A model generated the notes under the pieces. It made no database searches. It was given only the letters and a program-made list of their open reading frames with translations, and had not been told where the DNA came from. This document shows positions 34,111-43,156 of a DNA stretch of 64,000 nucleotides, one piece after another. Both the position numbers and the translations under genes were made by a program. Each line of letters begins with the position of its first letter. Position 1 is the stretch's first letter. This stretch comes from Alistipes onderdonkii. GTDB lineage: Bacteria; Bacteroidota; Bacteroidia; Bacteroidales; Rikenellaceae. The DNA is taken from the NCBI RefSeq assembly GCF_025145285.1, contig NZ_CP102251.1:1178001-1242000 (forward strand). The letters run 5' to 3'.

Positions 34111-34857
34111 ATGAAAAAACAGGCTTTGGTCACAGGGGCCACATCGGGCATCGGACGCGCCACGGCGCTCCGGCTCGCGGCGGAAGGCTACGACATCATA
34201 GCGACGGGACGGCGTAGCGAAAGGCTCGAATCGCTCCGCCGCGAAATCGAGGCGGCAGGCGGCCGCTGCACGACGCTCACGTTCGACGTCCGCAGCGAAG
34301 AGGCCGTGCGCCGCAATCTCGAACCGCTCGGGCGCGTCGACCTGCTGGTCAACAACGCCGGGCTTGCGGCCGGGCTCGAACACATCGACAAGGGGGACAC
34401 GGCCGACTGGGACGCCATGATCGACACCAACGTCAAGGGGCTGCTCTATGTCACGCGCGTCATCACCCCCAAGATGGTGGCCGCAGGCGGCGGGCACGTC
34501 TTCAACATCGGGTCGATCGCCGGCACGGAACCCTACGAGAACGGCGCCGTATACTGCGCTTCGAAGCACGCCGTGCACGCCATCTCGCAGGCCATGCGCG
34601 CCGACCTGCTCGCCAGCGGCATCAAGGTGACGGAGATCCGTCCAGGCATGGTCGAGACAGAGTTCTCCGAGGTGCGCTTCCACGGCGACAAGGAGCGCGC
34701 CGACCGGGTTTACGACGGCGTCGAGCCGCTCACCGGCGATGACATCGCCGAGGCGATCGCATGGGCGGCACAATTACCGGCCCATATGACCGTTAATGAA
34801 ATGGTACTGATGCCCTCGCAGCAGGCGGGCGCATATTACACACACAGAAAAAACTAA
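34111..34857 (+). CDS. SDR-family NAD(P)-dependent oxidoreductase (YdfG-like)
   Basis: 248 residues from the ATG at 34111. The Rossmann motif is TGATSGIGRATA (about 9-20), NNAG is present (about 81-84), and the catalytic Ser and Y-x-x-x-K follow (NIGSIAGTEPYENGAVYCASKHA). Arg at the end of strand 2 (TGRRSERL) suggests NADP(H) preference. The tail with GDDIAEAIAWAAQLPAHMTVNEMVLMPSQQ resembles E. coli YdfG, which reduces 3-hydroxy acids and malonic semialdehyde. The substrate here is a guess. The next gene starts directly after its stop. Confidence 0.9.
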   Translation: MKKQALVTGATSGIGRATALRLAAEGYDIIATGRRSERLESLRREIEAAGGRCTTLTFDVRSEEAVRRNLEPLGRVDLLVNNAGLAAGLEHIDKGDTADWDAMIDTNVKGLLYVTRVITPKMVAAGGGHVFNIGSIAGTEPYENGAVYCASKHAVHAISQAMRADLLASGIKVTEIRPGMVETEFSEVRFHGDKERADRVYDGVEPLTGDDIAEAIAWAAQLPAHMTVNEMVLMPSQQAGAYYTHRKN

Positions 34858-35631
34858 ATGACTATGACACACATGCTTTTCACCCTGCTCCAGGCAGGAT
34901 ACTACGCCGAACCGGCCTCCGGTGCGGCACACTATTCGGCGGCGACGATGGGAATGTTCGTCCTGATCATCGTCATCGGTATCGCCGGCTACGCCGTGCA
35001 GGCACGCCTGCAATCGGTATTCCGCAAATATTCGAAGGTGCAGTTCCCCGGCGGCCTCACGGGCGCCGAGGTGGCCGAGAAGATGCTCCGCGACAACAAC
35101 ATCCATAACGTCAAAGTGACGCACGTGGGCGGCAACCTGACCGACCACTTCAACCCGCAGACGATGACCGTCAACCTGAGCGACAGCGTCTATTCGTCGA
35201 CGAGCGTCGCAGCGGCAGCCGTGGCGGCGCACGAGTGCGGGCACGCCGTGCAACATGCCCGGGGCTACGCCCCCCTGACGCTGCGCTCGCAGCTGGTACC
35301 CATCGTGCAGTTCTCCTCGACCGCCGCCACGTGGGTCATCATCCTCGGACTGGTGATCCTCGCCACGACGCAGAACGAACTGCTGTGCTGGATCGGCGTG
35401 GGGCTGATCGCCATGTCGGCGGTCTTCTCGCTGGTGACGCTTCCCGTCGAATACAACGCCTCGGCACGCGCGCTGGAATGGCTGCAGGTCAGCCGCACGA
35501 TGCAGGGCGCACAGCTCGCACAAGCCCGGGAAGCCCTCTCGTGGGCAGCGCGCACCTACCTCGTAGCAGCCCTCAGCGCCATCGCCTCGGTGCTTTACTA
35601 CGTCTTCCTGATCCTCGGACGACGCGACTAA
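34858..35631 (+). CDS. Zinc metallopeptidase of the Zn_peptidase_2 (DUF/PF04298) family
   Basis: 257 residues. The zinc motif HECGH is at 125-129 within AAVAAHECGHAVQHARGY, flanked by YNIHNV...HFNPQTMTVNLSDSVYSSTSVAA, the family's signature. Four hydrophobic segments (about 30-48, 145-165, 165-185, 235-255) place it in the inner membrane with the active site near the cytoplasmic side. The biological substrate of this family is not well defined. The gene begins immediately after the SDR stop and is followed 7 nt later by the SGNH-hydrolase gene. Confidence 0.9.
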   Translation: MTMTHMLFTLLQAGYYAEPASGAAHYSAATMGMFVLIIVIGIAGYAVQARLQSVFRKYSKVQFPGGLTGAEVAEKMLRDNNIHNVKVTHVGGNLTDHFNPQTMTVNLSDSVYSSTSVAAAAVAAHECGHAVQHARGYAPLTLRSQLVPIVQFSSTAATWVIILGLVILATTQNELLCWIGVGLIAMSAVFSLVTLPVEYNASARALEWLQVSRTMQGAQLAQAREALSWAARTYLVAALSAIASVLYYVFLILGRRD

Positions 35632-35638
35632 ACGGCCG

Positions 35639-37246
35639 ATGAATACCCCCGAAAAAGACTACTCCCACCGGGGATGGATCGCGGCCCTGGCGCTGATCGC
35701 AGTGCTTGGGGCCGTGAGTTTTATCCCCCCGCAAAGCCTCGGCGGCGTCAAGCTCCGCCGGGCCAACATCCTGTCGGACATCCTGTCGTTCGAGGACGCC
35801 GCGGCGGAAGCCGCCGAACCGGCGCTCTTCGACGAGGACGATTTCCACGTCGACATGGCACAGGTCGCCCGGCGCATCGAGGCCGAGCGCATCGAAGCGG
35901 ACACAGCGCCCCGCCCCGTGCAAACCACCTTCGAATGGCTGCTGCGACAGGACAGCTCCGGCCGCAGGGCGGTAGTCCCCGACACGGTGCGGCTCAACCC
36001 GGCGCTCGTGGCGATCGAGCAGTTCGCCCCGGCCGATTCGGGACGTCTCAGGGCATTCTACGACACGCTGCTCTATGCCCGCCGTCCGGTGCGCATCGCC
36101 GTACTGGGCGACTCGTTCATCGAAGGCGACATCCTCACGGCCGACCTGCGCGAGAAACTGCAACAGGCCTACGGCGGGGGCGGCGCGGGCTTCGCCCCGA
36201 TGGCATCGCCCCTGACGGCCTTCCGGCGCACGATCAAAACCCAGTCGAAAGGCTGGACGGCATACAACATCATGCAGCGCAAAGCGGCGCCCCAGAACCT
36301 GCGCGGGCACTTCTTCGTCTCGGGCTGGGTGTGCCAGCCCTCGGAGGGCGCCTCCACGCGGTGGGAAAACACCGACTACCGGCAGCGGCTCGACTCCTGC
36401 ACCGCGGCACGGGTGTTCTTCATCAGCCCCGGCGACAGCCGCATCGAACTGACGCTCAACGATTCGCTCCGCCGCGAATTCGAGGTCGAAGGAGCCGCCG
36501 CCGTCCGGCAGGTCACGGTCACGGCGCCCCATATCCGTTCGCTGGCATTCAAGGTGAACTCCGGGACGGAAGGGTTCATCGGCTACGGCGCCGTCTTCGA
36601 AGCCGACGGCGTCGTGGTCGACAACTACTCGGTGCGCAGCAACAACGGGCAGGCGATGTTCTGGACAAACCCGTCGGTCAATGCGCAGATCAACGCCCAC
36701 GCGGGTTACGACCTGGTAATCCTGCAATACGGGCTCAACATCATGCAGACGGGGGTACACAACTACACCAACTACGCCCGACAGATCGAGAAAATGGTCG
36801 TCTACGTGCAGCAGTGCTTCCCCACGGCGGCCGTGCTGGTACTGGGCGTGAGCGACCGTTCGGTGAAGACCGACGCAGGCTTCGAACCCATGGATGCCAT
36901 CCCCTACATGCTCGACTACCAGCGCGGGGCTGCGGAAAACACGGGCGCGGCATTCTGGCCCACGTGCGATGCCATGCGTTCGCTGGGCGGCATGGAACAG
37001 TTCGTCGCCAACGGCTGGGCCGGCAAGGACTACACGCACATCAACTACGCCGGCGGGCGCCGCGTGGCCTGGTCGCTCGTCGATGCGATCAACGCCGGGA
37101 CGTACGAAGCCCATGCCGCCGCTGAAGCCGCACGCATCCGCCGCCAGGCCGAGCAGGCCGTACTCGACAGCACCAGGCTGCTGAAGATCGACCGGGAGAT
37201 GCTGCCCGTCCGTGCAATCGAAAACCTCAACGCACCCCGGAAATGA
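35639..37246 (+). CDS. Membrane-anchored SGNH/GDSL-type esterase or acyltransferase
   Basis: 535 residues. One N-terminal membrane anchor (GWIAALALIAVLGAVSFI). The catalytic blocks of SGNH hydrolases are visible: AVLGDSFIEGDIL (Ser, block I, about residue 160), an inserted beta-domain (about 200-330), DLVILQYGLNIMQ (block III) and KDYTHINYAGGRRVA (Asp/His, block V). The active site would face the periplasm. The gene overlaps the MBOAT acyltransferase gene by 4 nt, which strongly suggests that the pair O-acylates (probably O-acetylates) a cell-surface polymer. The identity of the polymer is not shown by the sequence. Confidence 0.87.
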   Translation: MNTPEKDYSHRGWIAALALIAVLGAVSFIPPQSLGGVKLRRANILSDILSFEDAAAEAAEPALFDEDDFHVDMAQVARRIEAERIEADTAPRPVQTTFEWLLRQDSSGRRAVVPDTVRLNPALVAIEQFAPADSGRLRAFYDTLLYARRPVRIAVLGDSFIEGDILTADLREKLQQAYGGGGAGFAPMASPLTAFRRTIKTQSKGWTAYNIMQRKAAPQNLRGHFFVSGWVCQPSEGASTRWENTDYRQRLDSCTAARVFFISPGDSRIELTLNDSLRREFEVEGAAAVRQVTVTAPHIRSLAFKVNSGTEGFIGYGAVFEADGVVVDNYSVRSNNGQAMFWTNPSVNAQINAHAGYDLVILQYGLNIMQTGVHNYTNYARQIEKMVVYVQQCFPTAAVLVLGVSDRSVKTDAGFEPMDAIPYMLDYQRGAAENTGAAFWPTCDAMRSLGGMEQFVANGWAGKDYTHINYAGGRRVAWSLVDAINAGTYEAHAAAEAARIRRQAEQAVLDSTRLLKIDREMLPVRAIENLNAPRK

Positions 37247-38748
37247 CACTCCCCGCAACGGACGGCATCATGGAAAAACTGCAGGCGCTGCTCTCGTACG
37301 ACGCCTCTTCGCCGCTGATTTTCAGCAGCGGGTTGTTCCTGTTCCTCTTCGCCGGGTTCATGCTCATATACAATGCCTTCCGCCGTGCGCCGATGGCCCG
37401 CATCGTCTATGTCATCCTCTTTTCGCTCTATTTCTACTACAAATCGAGCGGCATCTATTTCCTGCTGCTCATCTTCGCCGCCACGAGCGACTTCCTCATA
37501 GCGCAGGGCATCTACCGCGTGCGGAGCCGCGCCGCGAAACGGTGGCTCGTCGTACTGAGCGTCATGGTGAACCTCGGGATGCTGGGATATTTCAAATACA
37601 CCAACTTCCTGGTCGACATCGCCAACCAGATGTTCGGGCAGGGGTTCCTCCAATTCCAGAACATCTTCCTGCCGGTCGGCATCTCGTTCTTCGTGTTCCA
37701 GTCGATGAGCTACACGATCGACATCTACCGCGGGCAGCTCAAACCGCTCGGCAACTGGTGCGACTACCTGTTCTATCTCTCGTTCTTCCCCCAGCTGGTC
37801 GCAGGCCCGATCGTCCGGGCCCGGGACTTCATCCCCCAGATCCGCCGCAACCCGGTCGTCGTGACGCGCGAAATGTTCGGCACGGGAGTCTTCCTGATCC
37901 TTACGGGACTCTTCAAAAAGGCGATCATTTCGGACTACATCTCGCTCAATTTCGTCGACCGCATCTTCGACGAGCCGCTGCTCTATTCGGGCTTCGAGTG
38001 CCTGGCGGGCATCTACGGCTATGCCTTGCAGATCTACTGCGATTTCTCGGGCTATTCCGACATGGCGATCGGCATCGCCCTGCTGCTGGGCTTCCGCTTT
38101 CCCAAGAACTTCGACGCCCCGTACAAGTCGGCCACCATCACCGAATTCTGGCGCAGGTGGCATATCTCGCTCTCCTCGTGGCTGCGCGATTACCTCTACA
38201 TCTCGCTGGGCGGCAACCGCAAAGGCAAACTGCGCACCTACGGCAACCTGCTCGTCACGATGGTGCTGGGTGGGTTGTGGCACGGTGCGGCGATCCGTTT
38301 CATCCTCTGGGGCACGCTGCATGGCGTAGCGCTGGCGCTGCATAAACTGTGGATGGCCGTCGTCCCGGGGGCCAAGGCCACCGGGGCGCAGATGCACTGG
38401 TGGAGCCGTGCGGCGGGCGTCTTCTTCACGTTCAACCTCGTCTGCCTGGGCTGGCTGATGTTCCGCGCCGAGTCGATGCAGACCGTCGAACTGATGCTGC
38501 ACCAGATCTTCTCCAACTTCAACGTCCCGATGATCCCGCAGGTCATCGCGGGCTACGCGGGTGTCTTCGCCCTGATCGGTGCGGGCTACCTGCTCCACCT
38601 CATGCCGGGCTGCGTCGACCGCGCGGCACAGCGCCTGGTAGCCAACGCCCCGCTGGTGTTGCAGATCGTGATGGCCGCCGCGATGATCTGGTGCGTGATG
38701 CAGATCAAATCGAGCGACATACAACCGTTCATATACTTTCAGTTTTAA
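37243..38748 (+). CDS. MBOAT-family membrane O-acyltransferase (AlgI-like)
   Basis: 501 residues with about 10-12 membrane helices. Typical AlgI/DltB-type blocks are LPVGISFFVFQSMSYTIDIYRGQ, FPQLVAGPIVR, YCDFSGYSDMAIGIALLLGFRFPKNFDAPY and MVLGGLWHGAAIRFILWGTLHG, the last with the catalytic His. The protein moves acyl groups, usually acetyl, from the cytoplasm across the membrane to a partner enzyme or polymer. The start ATGA overlaps the stop of the SGNH gene, making them a coupled acylation pair. A second ATG lies nine codons in. The acceptor polymer is unknown. Confidence 0.92.
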   Translation: MTLPATDGIMEKLQALLSYDASSPLIFSSGLFLFLFAGFMLIYNAFRRAPMARIVYVILFSLYFYYKSSGIYFLLLIFAATSDFLIAQGIYRVRSRAAKRWLVVLSVMVNLGMLGYFKYTNFLVDIANQMFGQGFLQFQNIFLPVGISFFVFQSMSYTIDIYRGQLKPLGNWCDYLFYLSFFPQLVAGPIVRARDFIPQIRRNPVVVTREMFGTGVFLILTGLFKKAIISDYISLNFVDRIFDEPLLYSGFECLAGIYGYALQIYCDFSGYSDMAIGIALLLGFRFPKNFDAPYKSATITEFWRRWHISLSSWLRDYLYISLGGNRKGKLRTYGNLLVTMVLGGLWHGAAIRFILWGTLHGVALALHKLWMAVVPGAKATGAQMHWWSRAAGVFFTFNLVCLGWLMFRAESMQTVELMLHQIFSNFNVPMIPQVIAGYAGVFALIGAGYLLHLMPGCVDRAAQRLVANAPLVLQIVMAAAMIWCVMQIKSSDIQPFIYFQF

Positions 38749-38904
38749 AATGCGTATGACGGCCGCCTTGCATCCCGGTATGTTCTTCCCGCGGCCGACG
38801 GCCGTGTTTGCAAGTCTGACCCCACCCCAAGCCCCTGCCGAGAGAGGGCTTCCCGCAATGCGGCAAAAACAACCCACAGCCATTTACGACAAATCCATCG
38901 ACCC

Positions 38905-39564
38905 ATGTATACTTTCGACCACGGCCTGTTCATGGCCCTCAATTTCGACGGCGGCCCCCTGTTCGACCGCGTAATGCTCACCGTCTCGGGCACGGCGATG
39001 TGGCTGCCGCTCTATGCATTGATCCTGTGGCTGGTATGGCGCCGCAGCGGCTGGCGGGGCATGTCGGTTTTCCTGGTGCTGATGCTCCTCGCCCTGGGGC
39101 TGTCGGACATAGTCTCGGGCATCTTCAAGCACAACGGCCTGCTGGGCGACTTGTTGCCGCAGCTCGAACCGCGGCCGCGGCCGATGTTCACCCCCACGCT
39201 CGAAGGGCTGGAGATCACGCCCGACTCGCTGCGCGCCCTTCGCAGTGCGGCAGTGCCGCACGACTGGGCGGTACACGTCCCGCCCGAGGCCGTAAGCGGC
39301 ATGTACGGCACCGTCTCGGCACACGCGGCCACGATCGTCGCGGTGGCCGTGCTTTCATGCGGCGCAATCCGCCGCAAGTGGTTCACCGCCCTGATGGTCG
39401 TCTGCACCGTCGTCATCTGCTATTCGCGCATCTACCTGGGCAAGCATTTCCCGATGGATCTCGTATGGGGCACGCTCGTGGGCTCCGTACTGGGCTACGC
39501 CGCCCTGCGGGGCTACCGCAGGCTGGCACAGAGCCGGAACAGACGATTCACCCACCCCCGGTGA
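38905..39564 (+). CDS. PAP2-family membrane phosphatase
   Basis: 219 residues with about five membrane helices. The phosphatase triad is recognisable: K-x6-R-P region KHNGLLGDLLPQLEPRPRP (somewhat long), VSAHAA in place of the PSGH motif (GTVSAHAATI), and SRIYLGKHFPMDL (S-R-x5-H-x3-D). An insertion of about 40 residues separates the first two motifs. Family members dephosphorylate undecaprenyl pyrophosphate or lipid phosphates in the periplasm, or lipid A. Context next to envelope genes supports this. The 150-nt gap before it has no convincing gene. Confidence 0.88.
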   Translation: MYTFDHGLFMALNFDGGPLFDRVMLTVSGTAMWLPLYALILWLVWRRSGWRGMSVFLVLMLLALGLSDIVSGIFKHNGLLGDLLPQLEPRPRPMFTPTLEGLEITPDSLRALRSAAVPHDWAVHVPPEAVSGMYGTVSAHAATIVAVAVLSCGAIRRKWFTALMVVCTVVICYSRIYLGKHFPMDLVWGTLVGSVLGYAALRGYRRLAQSRNRRFTHPR

Positions 39565-39586
39565 AGCATATTTGCGCAGAATTTAT

Positions 39587-39594
39587 TAACTTTG
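39587..39594 (+). promoter_or_regulatory. TAnnTTTG promoter box of lysS
   Basis: TAACTTTG matches TAnnTTTG exactly and lies 36 nt before the lysS start. A TTTG occurs 12 nt upstream, too close for a normal spacer, so the -33 element is weak or unusual. Confidence 0.5.
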
Positions 39595-39630
39595 CACGGT
39601 CAATAGTCCAAACATTCAAAAACACAGGAT

Positions 39631-41352
39631 ATGAGTATCGAACTCAGTGAACAGGAACAGCTCCGGAGGCAGTCGCTTGCAGCCCTGCGCGAGCTCGGCA
39701 TCGACCCCTATCCCGCCGCCCGCTATGAGGTGACGGCCACGGCACGGGAGATCGCCGACAACTACGACGAGGCCCGAGGCAACTACCAGGACGTCCGCAT
39801 CGCAGGCCGCATCATGTCGCGCCGCATCATGGGCAGCGCCTCGTTCTTCGAATTGCAGGATCACACGGGCCGCATCCAGGTCTACATCCGCCGCGACGAC
39901 GTCTGCCCCGAAGGAGACCCCACGCTATACAACACGGTGTTCAAGAAACTGCTCGACATCGGCGATTTCATCGGCGTCGAGGGCTTCGCGTTCCACACCA
40001 ACACGGGCGAACTGTCGGTGCACTGCCGCAAGTTCACGGTGCTCTCGAAGTCGATCCGCCCGCTGCCCGTCGTCAAGGCCAAGGACGGCCAGACGTTCGA
40101 CGCCTTCACCGACCCCGAAGTCCGCTACCGCCAGCGCTACGTCGACCTGGTGGTGAACCCGCAGGTGCGCGACGTATTCGTCCGGCGCGCCAAGATCGTC
40201 GCCACGATGCGCCAGTTCTTCAACGAGCGCGGCTACGTCGAGGTGGAGACCCCGATCCTGCAGCCGATTCCGGGCGGCGCCTCGGCACGCCCGTTCATCA
40301 CGCACCACAATGCGCTCGACATCGACCAGTACCTGCGCATCGCCAGTGAGCTGTACCTCAAGAAACTGATCGTCGGCGGATTCGACGGCGTATACGAGTT
40401 TGGCAAGAATTTCCGCAACGAGGGCATGGATCGCACGCACAACCCCGAATTCACCGTCATGGAGATTTACGTGGCCTACAAGGACTACCTCTGGATGATG
40501 GAGTTCACCGAGCAGATGCTCGAACGGGTGGCCGTGGCCGTGAACGGCACGACGGAGCTGACGCTCGACGGCAAGCAGATCTCGTTCAAGGCACCGTTCC
40601 GCCGCCTGACGATGACCGACGCCATCCGCGAGAAAACGGGCTACGACATCACGGGGCAGAGCGAGGAGCAGCTCCGCGAAGCCTGCAAGCGCCTCGGCGT
40701 CGAAATCGACGACACGATGGGCAAGGGCAAGCTGATCGACGCCATCTTCGGGCAGTACTGCGAGGAGGAGTTGATCCAGCCCACGTTCGTGTGCGATTAC
40801 CCGCGCGAAATGTCGCCGCTATGCAAGCGTCACCGCTCGAACCCCGACCTCACGGAACGTTTCGAACTGTTCGTGAACGGCAAGGAGCTGTGCAACGCCT
40901 ACTCGGAGCTCAACGACCCGATCGACCAGCTGGAACGCTTCCAGGAGCAGCTGCGGCTGAGCGAAAAGGGCGACGACGAGGCCATGTTCATCGACATGGA
41001 TTTCGTACGCGCACTGGAATACGGCATGCCGTCGTGCTCGGGCATGGGCATAGGCATCGACCGCCTCACGATGTTCATGACCGACCAGGCTTCGATCCAG
41101 GACGTGCTCTTCTTCCCGCAGATGCGCCCCGAAAAAAAGGTCGTGAACGACCCCGTGGAGAAATACACCGCCGCCGGCATCCCCGAAGAGTGGGTGCCCG
41201 TCATCCAGAAAATGGGTTACATCACGGTCGAGGCACTGAAGAAACTCGCCCCGGGCAAGTTCTTCAACGACCTGTGCGGCTTCAACAAAAAGAACAAGCT
41301 CGGCCTGAAGGCCCCCTCGATCGAAGAGGTCAAAAGATGGTGCGAGGAATAA
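39631..41352 (+). CDS. lysS: Lysyl-tRNA synthetase, class II
   Basis: 573 residues. An OB-fold anticodon-binding domain (about 50-160; VRIAGRIMSRRIMGSASFFELQD) precedes the class II core with motif 2 (FRNEGMDRTHNPEFTVMEIY) and motif 3 (GMGIGIDRLTM). It charges tRNA-Lys with lysine using ATP. The C-terminus extends about 70 residues beyond the catalytic core (WVPVIQKMGYITVEALKKL...KRWCEE), a feature I recall in other Bacteroidota LysRS proteins. A promoter box lies 36 nt upstream; tpiA follows after 38 nt and may be co-transcribed. Confidence 0.97.
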   Translation: MSIELSEQEQLRRQSLAALRELGIDPYPAARYEVTATAREIADNYDEARGNYQDVRIAGRIMSRRIMGSASFFELQDHTGRIQVYIRRDDVCPEGDPTLYNTVFKKLLDIGDFIGVEGFAFHTNTGELSVHCRKFTVLSKSIRPLPVVKAKDGQTFDAFTDPEVRYRQRYVDLVVNPQVRDVFVRRAKIVATMRQFFNERGYVEVETPILQPIPGGASARPFITHHNALDIDQYLRIASELYLKKLIVGGFDGVYEFGKNFRNEGMDRTHNPEFTVMEIYVAYKDYLWMMEFTEQMLERVAVAVNGTTELTLDGKQISFKAPFRRLTMTDAIREKTGYDITGQSEEQLREACKRLGVEIDDTMGKGKLIDAIFGQYCEEELIQPTFVCDYPREMSPLCKRHRSNPDLTERFELFVNGKELCNAYSELNDPIDQLERFQEQLRLSEKGDDEAMFIDMDFVRALEYGMPSCSGMGIGIDRLTMFMTDQASIQDVLFFPQMRPEKKVVNDPVEKYTAAGIPEEWVPVIQKMGYITVEALKKLAPGKFFNDLCGFNKKNKLGLKAPSIEEVKRWCEE

Positions 41353-41390
41353 CGTGACAATTCGGATTTTAACAATAAAAACCTAAGAAA

Positions 41391-42149
41391 ATGAGAAAGA
41401 AAATTGTTGCCGGCAACTGGAAGATGAATACGCTTCCCGCCGAAGGTGTAGAACTGGCCAAAGGCATCGTAGCCGGCCGCGGCGAGGTGTGCTCGTGCGT
41501 CAACTTCATCGTGTGCCCCCCCTTCACGCACCTTTCGCAGGTCGCCGAAGCACTCAAGGGTTCGGACATCGCCCTCGGGGCACAGGACTGCGCCACGGAG
41601 GCCAAAGGCGCCTATACGGGCGAGATCGCCGCATCGATGATCGCGGCGCTGGGTTGCAAATACGTGATCCTCGGCCACTCGGAGCGCCGCCAGTACTACG
41701 GCGAAACCTCCGCTACGCTTAACAAGAAGATGGCGCAGGCTTACGCCAACGGCCTGACCCCGATCTACTGCGTAGGCGAGAACCTCGAAGAGCGCGAGGC
41801 CGGCAAACACTTCGACGTGGTGAAGGCCCAGATCGAGGAGGTGGTTTACAACCTCACCGAAGAGGAGTACAAGAACCTCGTGATCGCATACGAGCCCGTA
41901 TGGGCTATCGGCACCGGCAAGACCGCCTCGGCCGAGCAGGCACAGGAAATCCACGCTTACATCCGCCAGGTGCTGGCAGCCAAATTCGGCGCAGCAGCAC
42001 AGGATACCGCCATCCTCTACGGTGGTTCGTGCAAGCCCTCGAACGCACCGGAGCTCTTCGCCAAGGAAGACGTCGACGGCGGCCTGATCGGCGGCGCAGC
42101 CCTCAAGGCAGAAGATTTCCTCGGCATCGGCAAAGGCTTCGCAAAATAA
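41391..42149 (+). CDS. tpiA: Triose-phosphate isomerase
   Basis: 252 residues, normal length. Landmarks are the N-terminal NWKMN with the catalytic Lys, LGHSERR with the catalytic His, AYEPVWAIGTGKTAS with the catalytic Glu and the loop 6 hinge, and YGGSCKPSNA and GGLIGGAAL for phosphate binding. It interconverts dihydroxyacetone phosphate and glyceraldehyde 3-phosphate in glycolysis. A strong terminator follows 22 nt after the stop. The gene is 38 nt downstream of lysS. Confidence 0.98.
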   Translation: MRKKIVAGNWKMNTLPAEGVELAKGIVAGRGEVCSCVNFIVCPPFTHLSQVAEALKGSDIALGAQDCATEAKGAYTGEIAASMIAALGCKYVILGHSERRQYYGETSATLNKKMAQAYANGLTPIYCVGENLEEREAGKHFDVVKAQIEEVVYNLTEEEYKNLVIAYEPVWAIGTGKTASAEQAQEIHAYIRQVLAAKFGAAAQDTAILYGGSCKPSNAPELFAKEDVDGGLIGGAALKAEDFLGIGKGFAK

Positions 42150-42171
42150 ACCGACTCCGACACACAGAACG

Positions 42172-42206
42172 AATCCCCGGAACGTTGCAAGTTCCGGGGA
42201 TTTTTT
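42172..42206 (+). terminator. Terminator after tpiA
   Basis: Perfect 12-bp stem AATCCCCGGAAC / GTTCCGGGGATT, 7-nt loop, followed by a run of T. Confidence 0.92.
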
Positions 42207-42494
42207 CAAACTTTCCTTGAAAACTATTGGCCCGCACGAAGCCGGAAGAGGGACATGAAAGCGGAAAGTCCCGATAAGGGCACCCTTGCCCAAGTCTATC
42301 TGCTCCGCCCGGTACTCCCGCACCTCCGGGCACAGATACCCAAGGTCGAAAACATAAAGATGCCGGTCGACTACGGGATCGAAAAGCCCCGGTCGTCCGT
42401 CCGAACCGGCAGGCAACCGCCCTCCCCGGCAAACAAGCAACCGATGCCCGGCCAAAAAGCAGGGCTCACGGCAAGACCCGGCATCCCGGACAAA
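42207..42494. other. Convergent intergenic stretch, no gene seen
   Basis: About 290 nt between the tpiA terminator and the rplQ terminator. GC-rich; open frames on both strands overlap real genes or lack credible starts. I see no RNA structure beyond the two terminators. Confidence 0.5.
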
Positions 42495-42530
42495 AAAAAG
42501 GGACGCCCCCGATGTGGGGCGTCCCTTTTT
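42495..42530 (-). terminator. Terminator of the ribosomal protein cluster
   Basis: The arms (42495-42509 and 42516-42530) pair perfectly over 15 bp around a 6-nt loop, with AAAAA and TTTTT at the outer ends. On the minus strand it lies 18 nt after rplQ and ends the str-S10-spc-alpha transcript. Confidence 0.93.
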
Positions 42531-42548
42531 CTGACTGCAGACGCGAAT

Positions 42549-43154
42549 TTACATCTTCTTGCCTACGTTGGTTTTCTTGGCAACCTTCGGGGCTGCAACC
42601 TTGGCAGCCTTCGGAGCCGCGGGTTTTGCAGCCTTCGGAGCGGCAGCCTTTTTCGGTGCGGCCTTCTTGGCTTCGCCTTCCACGACCGTAGCCTCCTCGA
42701 CCGCGTCGGTCTTCTTGGCTGCGGGCTTGCGCGAACGGCGCGTCTTGGGCTTGGCTTCGGCAGCTGCTGCGGGAGCGATGCCCAGCGTGTAAGCGTCGTT
42801 GAAGTCAACGAACTCGATGATGCACATGTCGGCAGCATCGCCCAGGCGGAAGCCGGTCTTCAGGATGCGAGTATAGCCGCCCGGACGCTCGGCGATCTTC
42901 GGAGCGATAGTGCGGAACAACTCGGTTACGGCCTCTTTCTGCTTGAGGTACGAGAAGACGATGCGGCGCGAGTGCGTCGAGTCGTCCTTCGACTTGGTCA
43001 CCAGCGGTTCGATGAACTGGCGAACGGCCTTGGCTTTGGCAACGGTGGTCTCGATACGCTTGTGCAGGATGAGCGACGAAGCCATATTCGACATCAACGC
43101 TTTACGGTGTCCTGCCTGGCGGCCAAGGTGGTTGAAATTCTTATTGTGTCTCAT
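42549..43154 (-). CDS. rplQ: Ribosomal protein L17 with Ala/Lys/Pro-rich tail
   Basis: 201 residues. The core (1 to about 125) begins MRHNKNFNHLGRQAGHRKALMSNMASSLILHKRIETT and is standard L17, a protein near the peptide exit tunnel. A tail of about 75 residues follows (SRKPAAKKTD..., then repeats of K-A-A-x-P-K-A-A), making the protein much longer than the usual 120-160. Such tails are found in some Bacteroidota and are probably disordered. Last gene of the cluster; it starts 2 nt after rpoA. Confidence 0.97.
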   Translation of the reverse strand: MRHNKNFNHLGRQAGHRKALMSNMASSLILHKRIETTVAKAKAVRQFIEPLVTKSKDDSTHSRRIVFSYLKQKEAVTELFRTIAPKIAERPGGYTRILKTGFRLGDAADMCIIEFVDFNDAYTLGIAPAAAAEAKPKTRRSRKPAAKKTDAVEEATVVEGEAKKAAPKKAAAPKAAKPAAPKAAKVAAPKVAKKTNVGKKM

Positions 43155-43156
43155 AA

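Noticed and set aside
38750..38974. 74-codon frame between the MBOAT and PAP2 genes
   Set aside because: It overlaps the PAP2 start in another frame; composition is Pro/Ser/Thr-biased with no domain.
39571..39594. TTTG-N12-TAACTTTG as a full lysS promoter
   Set aside because: The -7 box is good, but the 12-nt spacer is well below the usual 19-21, so only the -7 box is annotated.
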